Source of the DNA: Annona cherimola
Lineage: Eukaryota > Streptophyta > Magnoliopsida > Magnoliales > Annonaceae
Assembly: GCA_030490835.1 (NCBI GenBank)
Contig: CM059974.1
Location: 7,881,501-7,945,500 of the forward strand
DNA length: 64,000 nt
Reading direction: 5' to 3'
Shown: piece by piece, positions 36,256 to 46,960 of the stretch
Layout of the letters: every line of letters begins with the position of its first letter
Numbering within the stretch: position 1 is the first letter of the stretch
Program-made: the position numbers and the translations under genes
The notes under the pieces: model-generated
The model's input: the letters and a program-made list of their open reading frames with translations, nothing else
Told to the model about the DNA's origin: nothing
Databases searched by the model: none

Positions 36256-39200
36256 TCATTCTTCATATATATATATATGAAATTTATACATAAGGGAATG
36301 ATGAAAATGACTATAATACTCATGTATTTAAAATTCAAAAAATATATACACATAAAAAAATGATAAAAATTGATTTGCGAATTCTCTCTCTCTCTATATA
36401 TATAAATCCAGTTAATAGTTTTAAAAAACTTTATACAAAGTTTAAAAAATGAATATTTGAATTAGTTGAAAATGGGTATATTTTCAACAAGTCAGTAAAT
36501 GATCGATATCCTAACAAAAATTTAGAATAAATATTATGTGATATAAACTTTTTTTTATAGTAGTTCCATTCTGGAATCATACTTTACAATATATCATTTT
36601 TCTCCATCTAATTATTACAAATAAAATCTATGAGAATTCTTATAGATTTCTTTTTTACAAAACAATTCTTATAAATTTTTATAAAATTTTCTCACAATAT
36701 CAAAGAAGAGATTAAAGTTCTTAACACGGGAGAGCATTATTCTTTATTGGGTGCCCACGGGGACAATATGGGAGTTGACCTTTGTGGGCATATCAACGGG
36801 CGACTCAAGTATTGTGGGAGAAGCTAATTAAAATGTAAATATAAAAATGAAGAAAATAGTCTAGTTAAGTTGTTAAGATATCAAATAAAGAGAGGTGGAA
36901 ATAAAGAGAGGTGATACGCTTTGCTTTCCACGCACATTCGTTGCCAAACGCTTACTGAAGTTATCATTCTTCGTAATGGGGGGCGACATGATTCCGTATG
37001 TCAGTGCTGACGACTGTCTAGCTTGGGCCGCCAAGAAAAGTCAAGCCAACGGCTCCTGGCGGGCGGTGGCAGCGTCTTGACCATTCAAATAGGAAACCAT
37101 CCGAATGTCCTTTTTCGATTTTGGATGTGCCTTCTATTTCATTTTTTGTTTCTTGTTGGTATTTTTAAGGCGAAACGTTCTTGTATCAGCAAATGCTAAC
37201 AAGAAATGAATTTATAAAGTAAAATATACTGTCCTCAGCAGCAATCTCATCTTCGCCATTTGGATGGGTAAATGAACGCTCCATCCACTTCTTCTATTTA
37301 AAGTTATTTATATTCATGTTAACTTAATTACATACATGTTAACTTAATTACATATACGTCAACTAATTTTTATTTTTTATATTCATGTCAACTATTTTTT
37401 AAGCAGAGTGTGCCCTTTTTCTTAATTTATTAAGGAATTTTTAAATATACTCACGGATTTTCAAATATTCCTTTCAGACCCACAAATTTTACCCATATCA
37501 TTACCGATAGTTTGCTATTATTTAGATTTTTTTATTTTATTTATTATTTATATTAAAAAAATACCAAAACTACCGAAGCATTTACATATACATGAACGAT
37601 AGTCCGGATCTTACCCGCGAAAGTTATAGAAAGAAATGGCAAAAAAAAATACTAATAGATCACTATTAAATAATAGCACATAATCCTGAGAAGGAGCATA
37701 CGATTGCGTGGCTACAATAATCGCATGCTCAATAATGGTTTTTTTGCATTTTTGAAATTTTCTCTATAATAATCTTTTTGAGTTTTTAAAACCCTATGCA
37801 GGTAGAGGATATACATAGAGATGACCAGAAAAAATAGCACACCGATGATGCTTGTGATTTTCGTGACACATTTTGCTATGAGACGAGTTATTTATGTGAA
37901 AATTCATTTTCACTATGGGCATAGATATCATTGCAATTAAGAGTTAACATCCATAACTTCTCGTTTTAATGGCAAGGGTACGAGAAAATAATGGATAAAA
38001 TTCGTAGGTATGAGAATTATATTTAAAAATCGATAGGTATAAAAGGAATTTCTGATAAAATACATTAGTATATTTGGGAATATCCCTAATTTATTTTATT
38101 TTATATTTTTCGTATACATGCTTTCTTAAATATATTTAGCCCATATGAGAAGCTTTATTATTTTATAATATTTTAATATTTTTGATTTCTAAAAAAGATG
38201 GGATAAAAATGAGTTAAATGCTTCTGAAATTGATAATTTTAAAAAATAAAAATAAATACATAAATATATTATAAGAACATGCAGTGTCATCGTATGGCAT
38301 CATGGTCTTTTTTAAATATGTTACATCCATTTCAAAGTCATTACATAAAAAGCTAATGGTTATTTAGGGCTTATTCATAATTAATGGATGGAAAAGAGGT
38401 GGAATGAATTAAATCATATTTTTCATTCTCAAAGAAAGCTTTCTCTATTTTCAAAATAAAAAAAATTCTTATTTTCAATACATAACATCATTATTATTTA
38501 AATTTTCAATATTACTTTGGTCCTATCCTTAATATAAATTTTCACATGATAAATGATAATATCATAATACAAAACAACACTTTTTCTTTTAATATTTCTA
38601 TATCATCTTCATCCCATTTCAGAATCTTAAATGGCCCTTGAATATTATTTGTTTAGTAGTCGACTATAGATAAAGTGCACTTTTTATGAAATTTTTGGGT
38701 AAAAAGACCATGCACAATGCGCTTCATGTAGAGTTAACTACTTAAAGGATATGTTATACTTGTTAGGTTTTACCTAATGTAATTAGCTTAGAAAAAATAT
38801 TTAAAAATATTTACATAAATACAAAAAATAAAAATTAATCATCATAAATGCAAATATTTACTTTTGAGTTAACTTGAATGCAAATAATCCATTTAACTAT
38901 GAAAGCAAATTTCGTATTGACCAACTATATAAATTAGCTCTATTTAAAAAGTATAAAATTAATATAACATAATTATTTTATTCATATATCGATTTTAAAA
39001 TTATTAGTTCAACAACTAAACTTCACATCATTTTTATATCAATGGATAATTCAATAAATAATATTATTATATTATTATATACATATAAATGTATCATAGT
39101 ATTTTTTATAATTTGCACATGATTATATATTTTAAGCAAGTATGGCCTATTAAGATTTTTATTCATATTATTTTTAGTAGCTTGATAAAATAAATAACAT

Positions 39201-39699
39201 TAACCGAAATGATCAAATTGAATATTGATTTGGCCAAAATGGCACGGCAACATCCAAAAACAGGCGCTGTGGCACCCCTGAAGCAATGCCTGACGAGAAA
39301 AACATCACATTTGGAGAGGAAGACGGGAGATCGCAGTGTAATAAAATTTACAAAGCGAACGAAGTGGAAAAAGCAGTCCGAATATTGAAGTAATATGAAT
39401 TTTCGATAAGCTGATCTAGTTCAAGGGCTATTAATAAACTTATTCCATATGTACGAACAAGCACGCCTTATGTTTGTGCCTTTGACATTTTGTTAATTTT
39501 TTCTTAATTGGATTTATTTTTAACAAGCGATTGTGGATCTAAATCTATCGGTGCCTCGACTACTAAAAAAAAAAAAATGGTTAAGGCATAGACTCTGTTT
39601 GCAGCTGGTTCAGTGCCGGCCCATACGTGGGACCGATCATAGTGCTACATAGGCATTGTTATCGTGCGGGCCCTGCTTCAATGTACGAAAAATGGTTCC
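36256..39699. other. AT-rich intergenic DNA, no supported gene
   Basis: A 61-codon frame at 36895-37080 lies in a short GC-richer stretch that resembles the flank near 30400-30890, not a gene. Near 37690-37740 an AGCATACGATTGC motif resembles the terminal repeat of the Mutator-like MITE family, so a broken copy may sit there. The rest is featureless by eye. Confidence 0.45.
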
Positions 39700-40195
39700 A
39701 CATGACCCTTTCTATTTTTGAAATTTTAATAGTTGATGAAAAATTCAATTCATTCATTATATTTAACACTATTTGTTTAATTAAGAGATGGAGTTTCATC
39801 CAAATTCAACATGTGCATAACTCATATTTGCTCAAAAATATATATATATATTTATGTGTAAATTAAGAAAAATATTTAGATACATTCGTGTATAAATTAG
39901 AATGTAGTAATACTTTATACAATGATTTATTCACTTATTTATAATACTTTAGATGGTTTAAATGTTTGAAAATACTACTTAAAAATTGATATTTAATATT
40001 AAATTATTTTATTACATTGATTTTAAACATTTATATATATGACCTATATACAATGATATTAGACAAATAAAATAATTTTTATGATAATATAAATAATTTT
40101 AAATGTAATGGGCGAGGTAAATTTTTTATTAACTATCTAATATTAAAAACAGAATGTGTTACAAAGAAAAAGAGTTTCATATAAGCGCTCCACGT
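39700..40195. repeat. Dispersed foldback MITE copy
   Basis: It shares the landmarks of the 1380-2340 and 18540-19260 repeats: TTGATGAAAAATTCAATTCA, TTTCATCCAAATTCAACATG, TGTAAATTAAGAAAAATATT and a GTAAATTTTTTATTAACTAT end. It ends just before monooxygenase copy D. Confidence 0.55.
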
Positions 40196-40206
40196 TATTA
40201 TAATAG

Positions 40207-42362
40207 TTATTGCAGCAAGCAAGCCATGAAAATCCCGTTCCACTCATGATCCAGACCATCATAGTGATTTACAGCGTCGGCAATGTTCATATAGATCAAT
40301 CTCCAGGCCACCTTGTCCCTGATGAAATTGGACAGCCATCCCAAGCCTCTTTGCTGCACCCATCCCATCAGGTACGAAGCCACAGCCAGACGAGCAACAT
40401 TCCACCTCTGCAGTAGGGGTGGGAATCGGGGCGCGTCAGGGTTTGCCCAACCCTGACCCTACTTTTCAAAAATCTTGTTTGACCCTTATTTTATACCGGG
40501 TCGGGACAAGGTCGGTTTGACCCTTACTTTTTTCTCTCAAGTCTAGGGACCAAATTCGGGTCGGTATCGGACCGATTTCGGAATAGCGGGTCGGGTAAAA
40601 AATACGGGTCAAATAAGATAATTTTCAAAATTTATATATCTATCAAACATAAGTATACATCTATACTAAATTTAAATATTATATGTTTCAATATTTCACT
40701 AATTATTAAAAAATACATAATTAAGAAAACAAAACATTTGAAAATATAGTATACATTTATTAAAATAGGTTAATATACAATCACACATGACGGTTATATC
40801 GTACAAATTTTTTATTGATTCTTATATTGCATTTTGAATAAATTGATTCTTCTATTGTTGATAGAGTTGATTATAAAAAAGTGAGAAATTTGAAAGAAAA
40901 TAATAATAATATTTCAATACAATCTTATAATTTTTAATAAATTTATATATGCGGGGCGGGTCGGACGCTTCGGGTCGAGACATGGTCGACCCTCCCCAAC
41001 CCTATTTTTGAATTCGGGTCAAAATTTCTGACCCATCCCTATAACGGGTCAAAAAATATTAGTTTTACCCGGCCAAAAACGGGTCGGGTCAATACCGGGT
41101 CACGGGTCGACCCGCCCCAATTCCCACCCCTACTCTGCAGTGCTGCCGCAGCTGTCTCTGTCTCAAAATCTCCACTAGTCGTGGATATGGAACCACCGAT
41201 ATTATGTCCTAGGACGATTGCATCCACCAATGCGGAGCCACCACCACGGAGCAGGTCAGGCGTTATTGGTTGCATGGCATCGCCAGCAACCGTAGCAGTA
41301 GCAGTCCCCTTGCACAATGTGCCAAGGACAACATCCCAGAGGTACCTGTAAATCATTGGCACCGATGTTAGTGTGGCAAGATCACAGTGTCGAACGATGT
41401 CCAGGAATATTGGTGGGAAGTTGTTGGCCACCTTCTCCAACACGCTTCTGTGGGGCACTCTTTTCGTGCAGTGATCGGAGATTATCCTGATTATCATTCA
41501 TGCACTGATGCACAATGGCAAAAGGGGGGAATCTGGGATTTTTGTAGCAGTTTATCATTGATGGAAATAGAACTCGCCTTTAGTGGATTATTTGTAGATG
41601 ACGAACCAATGGACCTCTTTGTCGTACAGAGCAACGAAACTAGCCCTGAATCTGTCACCCACGAACTGCTCGACTTCGTACTTGAGCCGGTGCCCTTCTG
41701 GGAAGACAAGAACGCCGCGCACGGCTTCGAAGCCCGAATGGACGGGAGCACCGAGTCCCAGCCATTGTCCAACTACTGAGTAGAGGCCATCACATCCTAC
41801 TAGAACATGCCATATTAATGCGAGTGATTTACCGTTCCAATGATCTTTCATGAGACCGTCGGTGAGTGTCATGGTCATGCAACTAGAATGGATGAGAAAT
41901 TGGTAAGTCACCTTAGCTTTGATAATTTTCCCACTACCATTTGGAGGACATAAGTGGGAGAGTCTTGGACAGAATCGATGATGCGTGTGGAAGCAACCTT
42001 GGACGAGAAGCGAATGGAAGCAGTTGGCTACTCCTCGGCAAGTGCCTGTAGCAGAGCTTCTCCATGCACTGTTCTCACTCCCATCTCACCCCTACGTTTT
42101 TCAATAGATTACCAGCCATTCCTTAGAAGACAAAATGAAATTGGCCAATGGCCAGGAATTAAAGAACTAATTCAATTTGTAGGCCGATCCAAATCTCTTT
42201 TTTTTTCTTTTGGGTATTATTACAGCTTGCGTTTGCTATCTTCACAAATTAATTAAGGAGAAAAGAAAATTTCCGGACCCCCTGACGCATTTTTACCTGT
42301 CCACGCTTCCAGTATAAGAAAATCTCCGGACCGCTCCAGTGGCCACATCAGTGACAGATCCC
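40207..42362 (-). pseudogene. FAD-dependent monooxygenase copy D, decayed and split by a hAT MITE
   Basis: Exon 2 (42297-42362, 66 nt as in copy C) keeps both splice sites. Exon 3 (about 41911-42090) has a TAG after LAEE and a late frameshift. Exon 4 (ending near 41563) has a TAA after the FVIYK motif, a GC in place of the GT donor and an AT where the acceptor AG should be. Exon 5 is interrupted by the 719-bp element at 40414-41132. Removing the element and one target copy rejoins an open frame from AAAL to QRWNVAR, so exon 5 was in frame at insertion. It ends with TAA at 40207-40209. Exon 1 was not found upstream. The sequence is the most divergent of the four copies. Confidence 0.9.
40414..41132. 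mobile_element. hAT-type MITE, 719 bp, in copy D (TSD CTCTGCAG)
   Basis: The ends are TAGGGGTGGGAATCGGGGCG and, read inward from the right, TAGGGGTGGGAATTGGGGCG: 20 bp with one mismatch. CTCTGCAG flanks it at 40406-40413 and 41133-41140, the 8-bp duplication of hAT insertions. Subterminal regions are rich in GGGTCGGGT-type motifs in both orientations, and the middle is AT-rich. No transposase frame exists. It is related to the element at 53892-54605 in the opposite orientation. Confidence 0.93.
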
Positions 42363-42848
42363 CTGCATATGCAACTAAAGCCAGTGCCATCAATTTATAT
42401 AATTAATCTGAGATAAGACTATGAATTGGAGATAGGGGCGAGTTCAATATGCAATCGACTTCAGTAACTTTCTCTTTTGTTCACTCGAGCAAATTTTCAG
42501 CCATACTTGCAGCTGCCTCAAATGTGAATCGGCACGGAAGCTATTCAAAAGATTAATTAATATCCATTTCCTTACCTTTATCAAAACAAAACAAAAAAAT
42601 CCATTTACTTACAGTCATCCAGACACATACTATTAGTTTAAAGACATAAATGCACAATTAGAAGAGAAAATTATCAAATCGAAATATAGAATTTCGTATG
42701 TTGATAGATCTGTGAGTGTATGTGTGCATGTATGCATATCGGGTTATGATCCGAAACAGCCGTTATTTTTTGTTTCATGACCCAATAATCTATCTTGACT
42801 TGTAACCCATCTAAAAAAATTCCCCTCGGGTGCGCACAGCTCTTGTAC
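42363..42848. other. Spacer upstream of copy D
   Basis: I searched here for exon 1 of the monooxygenase (the VIVGAGIAG region) on the minus strand and found none. No other gene is recognisable. Confidence 0.5.
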
Positions 42849-42865
42849 ATCAGGGGTCCAGTTTT

Positions 42866-43135
42866 TTTTTTTTTGATTGGAGTATATTTACAACATATCT
42901 CAACTCATATTACATTCAAAGTTTCTGAGACAATTCTAACAATATTTCCAAAGGGAGACCACCAGCTCCCAAATATCAAATGGGGAGATAACCAACTCCC
43001 AACCGAATAAGGAGGACCACACCTGCCTCCACCTCATATTAGTTCGAAATCCCACACGGGATTCGAACACGCGACGGGCGGAAACGAAAGTCTCGTTCCG
43101 CGCCCGTCGACCAAACGAGCCGCGCTCGTTTGGCA
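42866..43135 (-). mobile_element. tRNA-derived SINE with 17-bp TSD
   Basis: Read on the minus strand, the head has GGCTCGTTTGGTCG (A-box-like) and GTGTTCGAATCCC (B-box). The body contains TCCCAAATTTG-like purine-rich blocks and the tail ends in a poly-A that appears as T's at 42866. ATCAGGGGTCCAGTTTT is repeated at 42849-42865 and 43136-43152. It shares tail motifs (AGATATGTTGTAAATATAC) with the SINEs at 803 and 30487 but has a different head sequence. Confidence 0.9.
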
Positions 43136-43152
43136 ATCAGGGGTCCAGTTTT

Positions 43153-43985
43153 GCAGAGTAGGTCATTCATCTTACATAGAATTATTATATTTAATCAGAC
43201 TATCTATCAAACTTTTCATGGAATCTATCTAGTTTTGGGTCCAGGAGATGATTAGACCACGCATGGATAATAATAATAATAATAAAAGGGCAAAGATCCA
43301 CAGTCCAACCGGCTGCTTTTTTTTTTTTTTTTACTTTTTAAATAATTTTTCAAATCTAAACCATTTAATATGTTTATTCATAGTATATTTTGTGATTTCA
43401 AAATTCACTTATATTGATTTTTATATATTATAAAAATTTTGAAAAAAATTTAATAACTATATATTCACTGTAAAAAGATGCTAAGTTTTTATAAAATATA
43501 AGTTTCTAAATGAAAGTGAGTTTTCATAACGCAAACGGTCTTAAGCAAAATAAATGGTTTTGATTTAGGAAAAGAAGTTTAAATAAAAAACAAGAGGATG
43601 CATAGGCTATGCTATACAACTGTTAATATTTAATTATTCTCCATAATTAAAAAATAGAGTTTTGCTAATATGAAACTGGCGCAATCTATTTTTTCTTGAG
43701 GTTTTTATGTTTTGATTTTTTTAAAATTCAAATCATGTATCATTTTTTGCCTATGAATATTTGTAGGATATAAAAAATTATTGTAATTAAATTTGTATAT
43801 AATCTACAGTAGTCAGTAAATGCAAATGGATTAGGTTTTTTATAATCAGATTTTCAATATTATAAATTATAGTAAGCTTTAATTAAGTTGATTTCCTAGG
43901 ATTAAGCTAAAAATAATTTTAAACACAATACATTGCTTGAATTTAAAAAATGTAAAAAAGGAAACCAAGGGTGCACCGGTTGTAC
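43153..43985. other. AT-rich intergenic DNA
   Basis: I see no gene and no element with clear ends. A short poly-T tract (43318-43333) and an AAT microsatellite (43267-43285) are present. Confidence 0.5.
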
Positions 43986-43987
43986 CC

Positions 43988-44070
43988 GGATCCATAGCAG
44001 AAGAAAAAATAATAAAAATGAGAGAGAGGATCCATAGCAGAAGAAAAAATAATAAAAATGAGAGAGAGAG
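43988..44070 (+). repeat. 41-bp tandem duplication with GA microsatellite
   Basis: GGATCCATAGCAGAAGAAAA is repeated about 41 bp later with the same following bases. The second unit ends in a longer GA run (44057-44076). An open frame crosses both units on each strand, but only because of the repeat. Confidence 0.85.
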
Positions 44071-44142
44071 AGAGAGACGTGGCAGGGCAGATAGATGTCG
44101 GAGCGCCTATGAACAACGGCAAGGGCATGCCGGCATGGAGGG

Positions 44143-45047
44143 TAGGGGTGTAAATCGGGTCGGGTTGACTCGGGTTGGCACAAATACAACCCTAACCCAC
44201 CTTGTAAAATCACAACCCAACCCTACTTTTCACATCTTAATCCAACCCTATTTCAACCCACCTCAAATCGGTTCGGTTCGGGTTAGAAATCGGGCTAATA
44301 GATTACACATGTTATCAATGCTAGTTAAAGTTTTGTTCACCTGAATTTCTAAAATAATAAAAATAATTATAATTATAAAAACAATAAGTACCAATAAAAG
44401 TTCTACATAGCTCGAAAGTGGAGGATAAGTTTAGTAATTGATTCGTTTTTTTGTTTTTGTATTTTTGAGCAATCGATGTCTTCTGCAAGTCAAAAAGTGA
44501 AAGCCAAGTAAAATTATTACAGTAAATTATGCAAAATAGAAAAATGAATATTATAGTCTTACTTACCTTCTTAGTTGGCTTCCAATCAAAGCTACAAACA
44601 TCTTAAGTTCTCAGTTGACCTGTTATGTTATTCTAAATCACCAATGCGAGCAAATATCTAAACAACCTATTTACGATGCAATATAACCAAATAATCCAAA
44701 CACAATTTCACAACTAATTAACTAAATATATTTCCAAACCAAATAAATTCAAATAACATTTGACAACCAAATAGTCAAACAAATTTCCAAACTCAACACA
44801 ATTTTATTTAAATATCTAAGCAATATGAATGAAATACACTCTCATAAATATATGTAAATACATATCTTATGAAATCGGGTCGGGTCGGGTTGACCGACCC
44901 CTAACCCAACCCAACCCAGTTTTAAAATCGGGTCGGATTGAACCCATTTTTTAAAAACCAAATTTCCAAAACCTCAACCCAACCATGGTATAAATCGATT
45001 TGGGTTGATGCGGGCTCGGGTTGAACCCAACCCTATTTACACCCCTA
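44143..45047. mobile_element. hAT-type MITE, 905 bp (TSD ATGGAGGG)
   Basis: The ends are TAGGGGTGTAAATCGGGTCG on the left and a TTTACACCCCTA terminus on the right, followed inward by GGGTTGAACCCAACCC-type motifs. ATGGAGGG flanks it at 44135-44142 and 45048-45055. The interior is AT-rich with no transposase. It shares the TAGGGGTG terminus and GGGTCGGGTTG subterminal motifs with the other three hAT MITEs. Confidence 0.93.
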
Positions 45048-45244
45048 ATGGAGGGGTCTCCTGGCAGTGGGAAAGAGCGTGACGGCTGCAACCGTTGCTC
45101 ACGGCTAGGTTGAACCTTCCGGAACCAATGATCGCACACCCAACACGTGTTTTCTATCATTGTCCTATTTAGGGAATCAGTAATAATTTCTACCTTATCC
45201 TTACTCATAAATAAAATTTGAGTAATTTGCATATAAATAAAATT

Positions 45245-45630
45245 TGAATAATTTGCATATAGACTCATATAATTTGAAGTTAATTATAGTTACCTACGTA
45301 GTTTCACGAATTACATATTATCTCTATATAGTTTTACTAAAATTGTGTATTACCCTGTGCCGTTACTTGTCGTTAATATTTGACGTAATATTTCAAAAAA
45401 TGACGAAAATGCCCTCATTGGTATACATAATTTCATGGAGGTTGGTGAAACTATATGGGGTGATATCTAATTCATGAAACTATTGACGAAGATATTTTCG
45501 TCATTTTCTAAAATATTATGTTAGATATTAACGTCAAGGAACAGTGTAGGGGTAATATGTAATTTTAGTACAATTATGAATGGATAATATGTAATTTGTG
45601 AAATTATATAAATATATCTGCAATTAAAGT
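45245..45630. mobile_element. Foldback MITE next to the PRP6 fragment
   Basis: The left arm (TTTCACGAATTACATATTAT, ACTAAAATTGTGTATTACCC, GTTAATATTTGACGTAATAT) is inverse-complementary to the right arm (ATAATATGTAATTTGTGAAA, GGGGTAATATGTAATTTTAG, ATATTATGTTAGATATTAAC). A related sequence is near 8920-9140. It ends about 20 bp from the truncated 3' side of the PRP6-like fragment. Confidence 0.7.
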
Positions 45631-45651
45631 TAAACTATATAAATATATATA

Positions 45652-46317
45652 TCACGTCACACCCGGCGCAATCACTGCCTTAGCATCTTCCAGATTCACA
45701 AGCCAGTAAGCCTCCAGCCACATATCCTCACTTTGTAGGCACTCCTCGCATCCCTTTTGTACCAGTTGCCTAGCTGCTTGGATCTTACGTGCAACCTTAA
45801 GCCGCGCTGCAGCGATCCAACGAAGTGGGTGATTTGGGTTTGTCCGTGTAACTGATTTCAGCAATGACCTTGCCTTTTTGATATCTGAGATCTCTGCATC
45901 ACTCGTGATCTTCATGCTCTTAAGATCCGTCAGATACTCTTTTGGATCAACAACTGTGAGCCCAGAAACCGAATCCAATAGACGGTCAAGCTTTAGCGAC
46001 AAGACAGTGCCTCTACCTTCACCAACAGCAGTCAAACCTGTGACTGGAGTCTGTGCCCATGGAGTCTCCGTCCCACTTGCTGCTCGGCTCTTTGGATCCA
46101 ATTCAGTAACGTGCTCCTGCTCCTGGCAAACCATCTCTAGCAGTGTGTCTGAAACGGGCACAAAGCTCTCGAATTGCTTCTTCTTGTTCCCCAGCGAATT
46201 GACGCCGATGTCCAGGATGCTGTTCCACTCCTCCGTCGAGATCGTGTAGAGCTTTTGCTTCAAATCAGCAAATTGCTTGGTGATTTTGGGATTGGAAGCT
46301 TGGTGTAGTTGGGTCAT
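45652..46317 (-). pseudogene. STA1/PRP6-like splicing-factor gene fragment
   Basis: An uninterrupted 221-codon frame (ATG at 46315-46317) matches an internal part of the U5 snRNP tri-snRNP factor PRP6 (STA1 in Arabidopsis). Landmarks are NPKITKQFADLKQKL, LDPKSRAA, GTETPWAQTPVT, AVGEGRGTVLSLKLD, DPKEYLTDLKSMKI and a GCEEC motif in the first HAT/TPR-type repeat. Full-length PRP6 is about 1000 aa. The N-terminal ubiquitin-like part and nearly all HAT repeats are missing, and the frame stops right after AVIAPGV, where the family continues. Several normally invariant positions are changed and one residue is lost in a repeat helix. It is a captured or retroposed piece, most likely non-functional, although the open frame is intact. 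Confidence 0.85.
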
Positions 46318-46960
46318 GGGTGGGGGCGACGAGGGTGTGGGGCCTGCAGAGGCTGGATGAGATTGCAGTCAGCAGGAGGAGGATTTCTCATAACCAAGAA
46401 TGACGTTGAGCTTTTCTTCAATCTTGGAACAACGTATGGTTGTTTGGATTTCTGAAATGGGATTGCTAATCTAGGAGGGACGAGAATGATGATAAGAGGA
46501 GGAGGAGGTGGGAGTGGGAGCAACGAGGGAACTGGAATGAGCTCCTAGGACTGACTGCCGGAACCAAGCTCTGCCTAACCCATCTTCTTCCTCCATGTTG
46601 ATGGGTGAAAAAAATTAGTAGCAAAACCACATTATCCATGGTCCACAATTGCAACACGATCTGAACTATCCGTTCAATCACAGCAATTTCCATCATGCCC
46701 ATCTAGCATTATAAGGGTATTTTCGTTATTTAAATATGGGTTAGCAATGTTTTTTTGGCGCCGTAAGGATGAGAGTGCAATGTGCAAAGAAAAAAACTTA
46801 GCAAGGTTTGAAATGCTAATATACAAATTTTGAAATTTAAAATGCCAGAATACATAGTTAGAATTATTATAATACAAATTTCGCTGCTGTTGCGAGGGAG
46901 TAGAGCATTCACTACCACCATCTTCTTCGAACTTCGTGGGCCACAATGAAGTATAGGGCT
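46318..46960 (-). other. 5' flank of the PRP6-like fragment
   Basis: GC-richer DNA with short proline- and serine-rich frames on the minus strand (an ATG context near 46596 reads MEEEDGLGRAW and reaches a stop after about 40 codons). I do not recognise it. It could be the former 5' end of another transcript joined to the fragment, or chance. Confidence 0.35.

Noticed and set aside
36895..37080. 61-codon frame as a small gene
   Set aside because: The sequence is shared with the flank near 30400-30890, where the frame is not kept.
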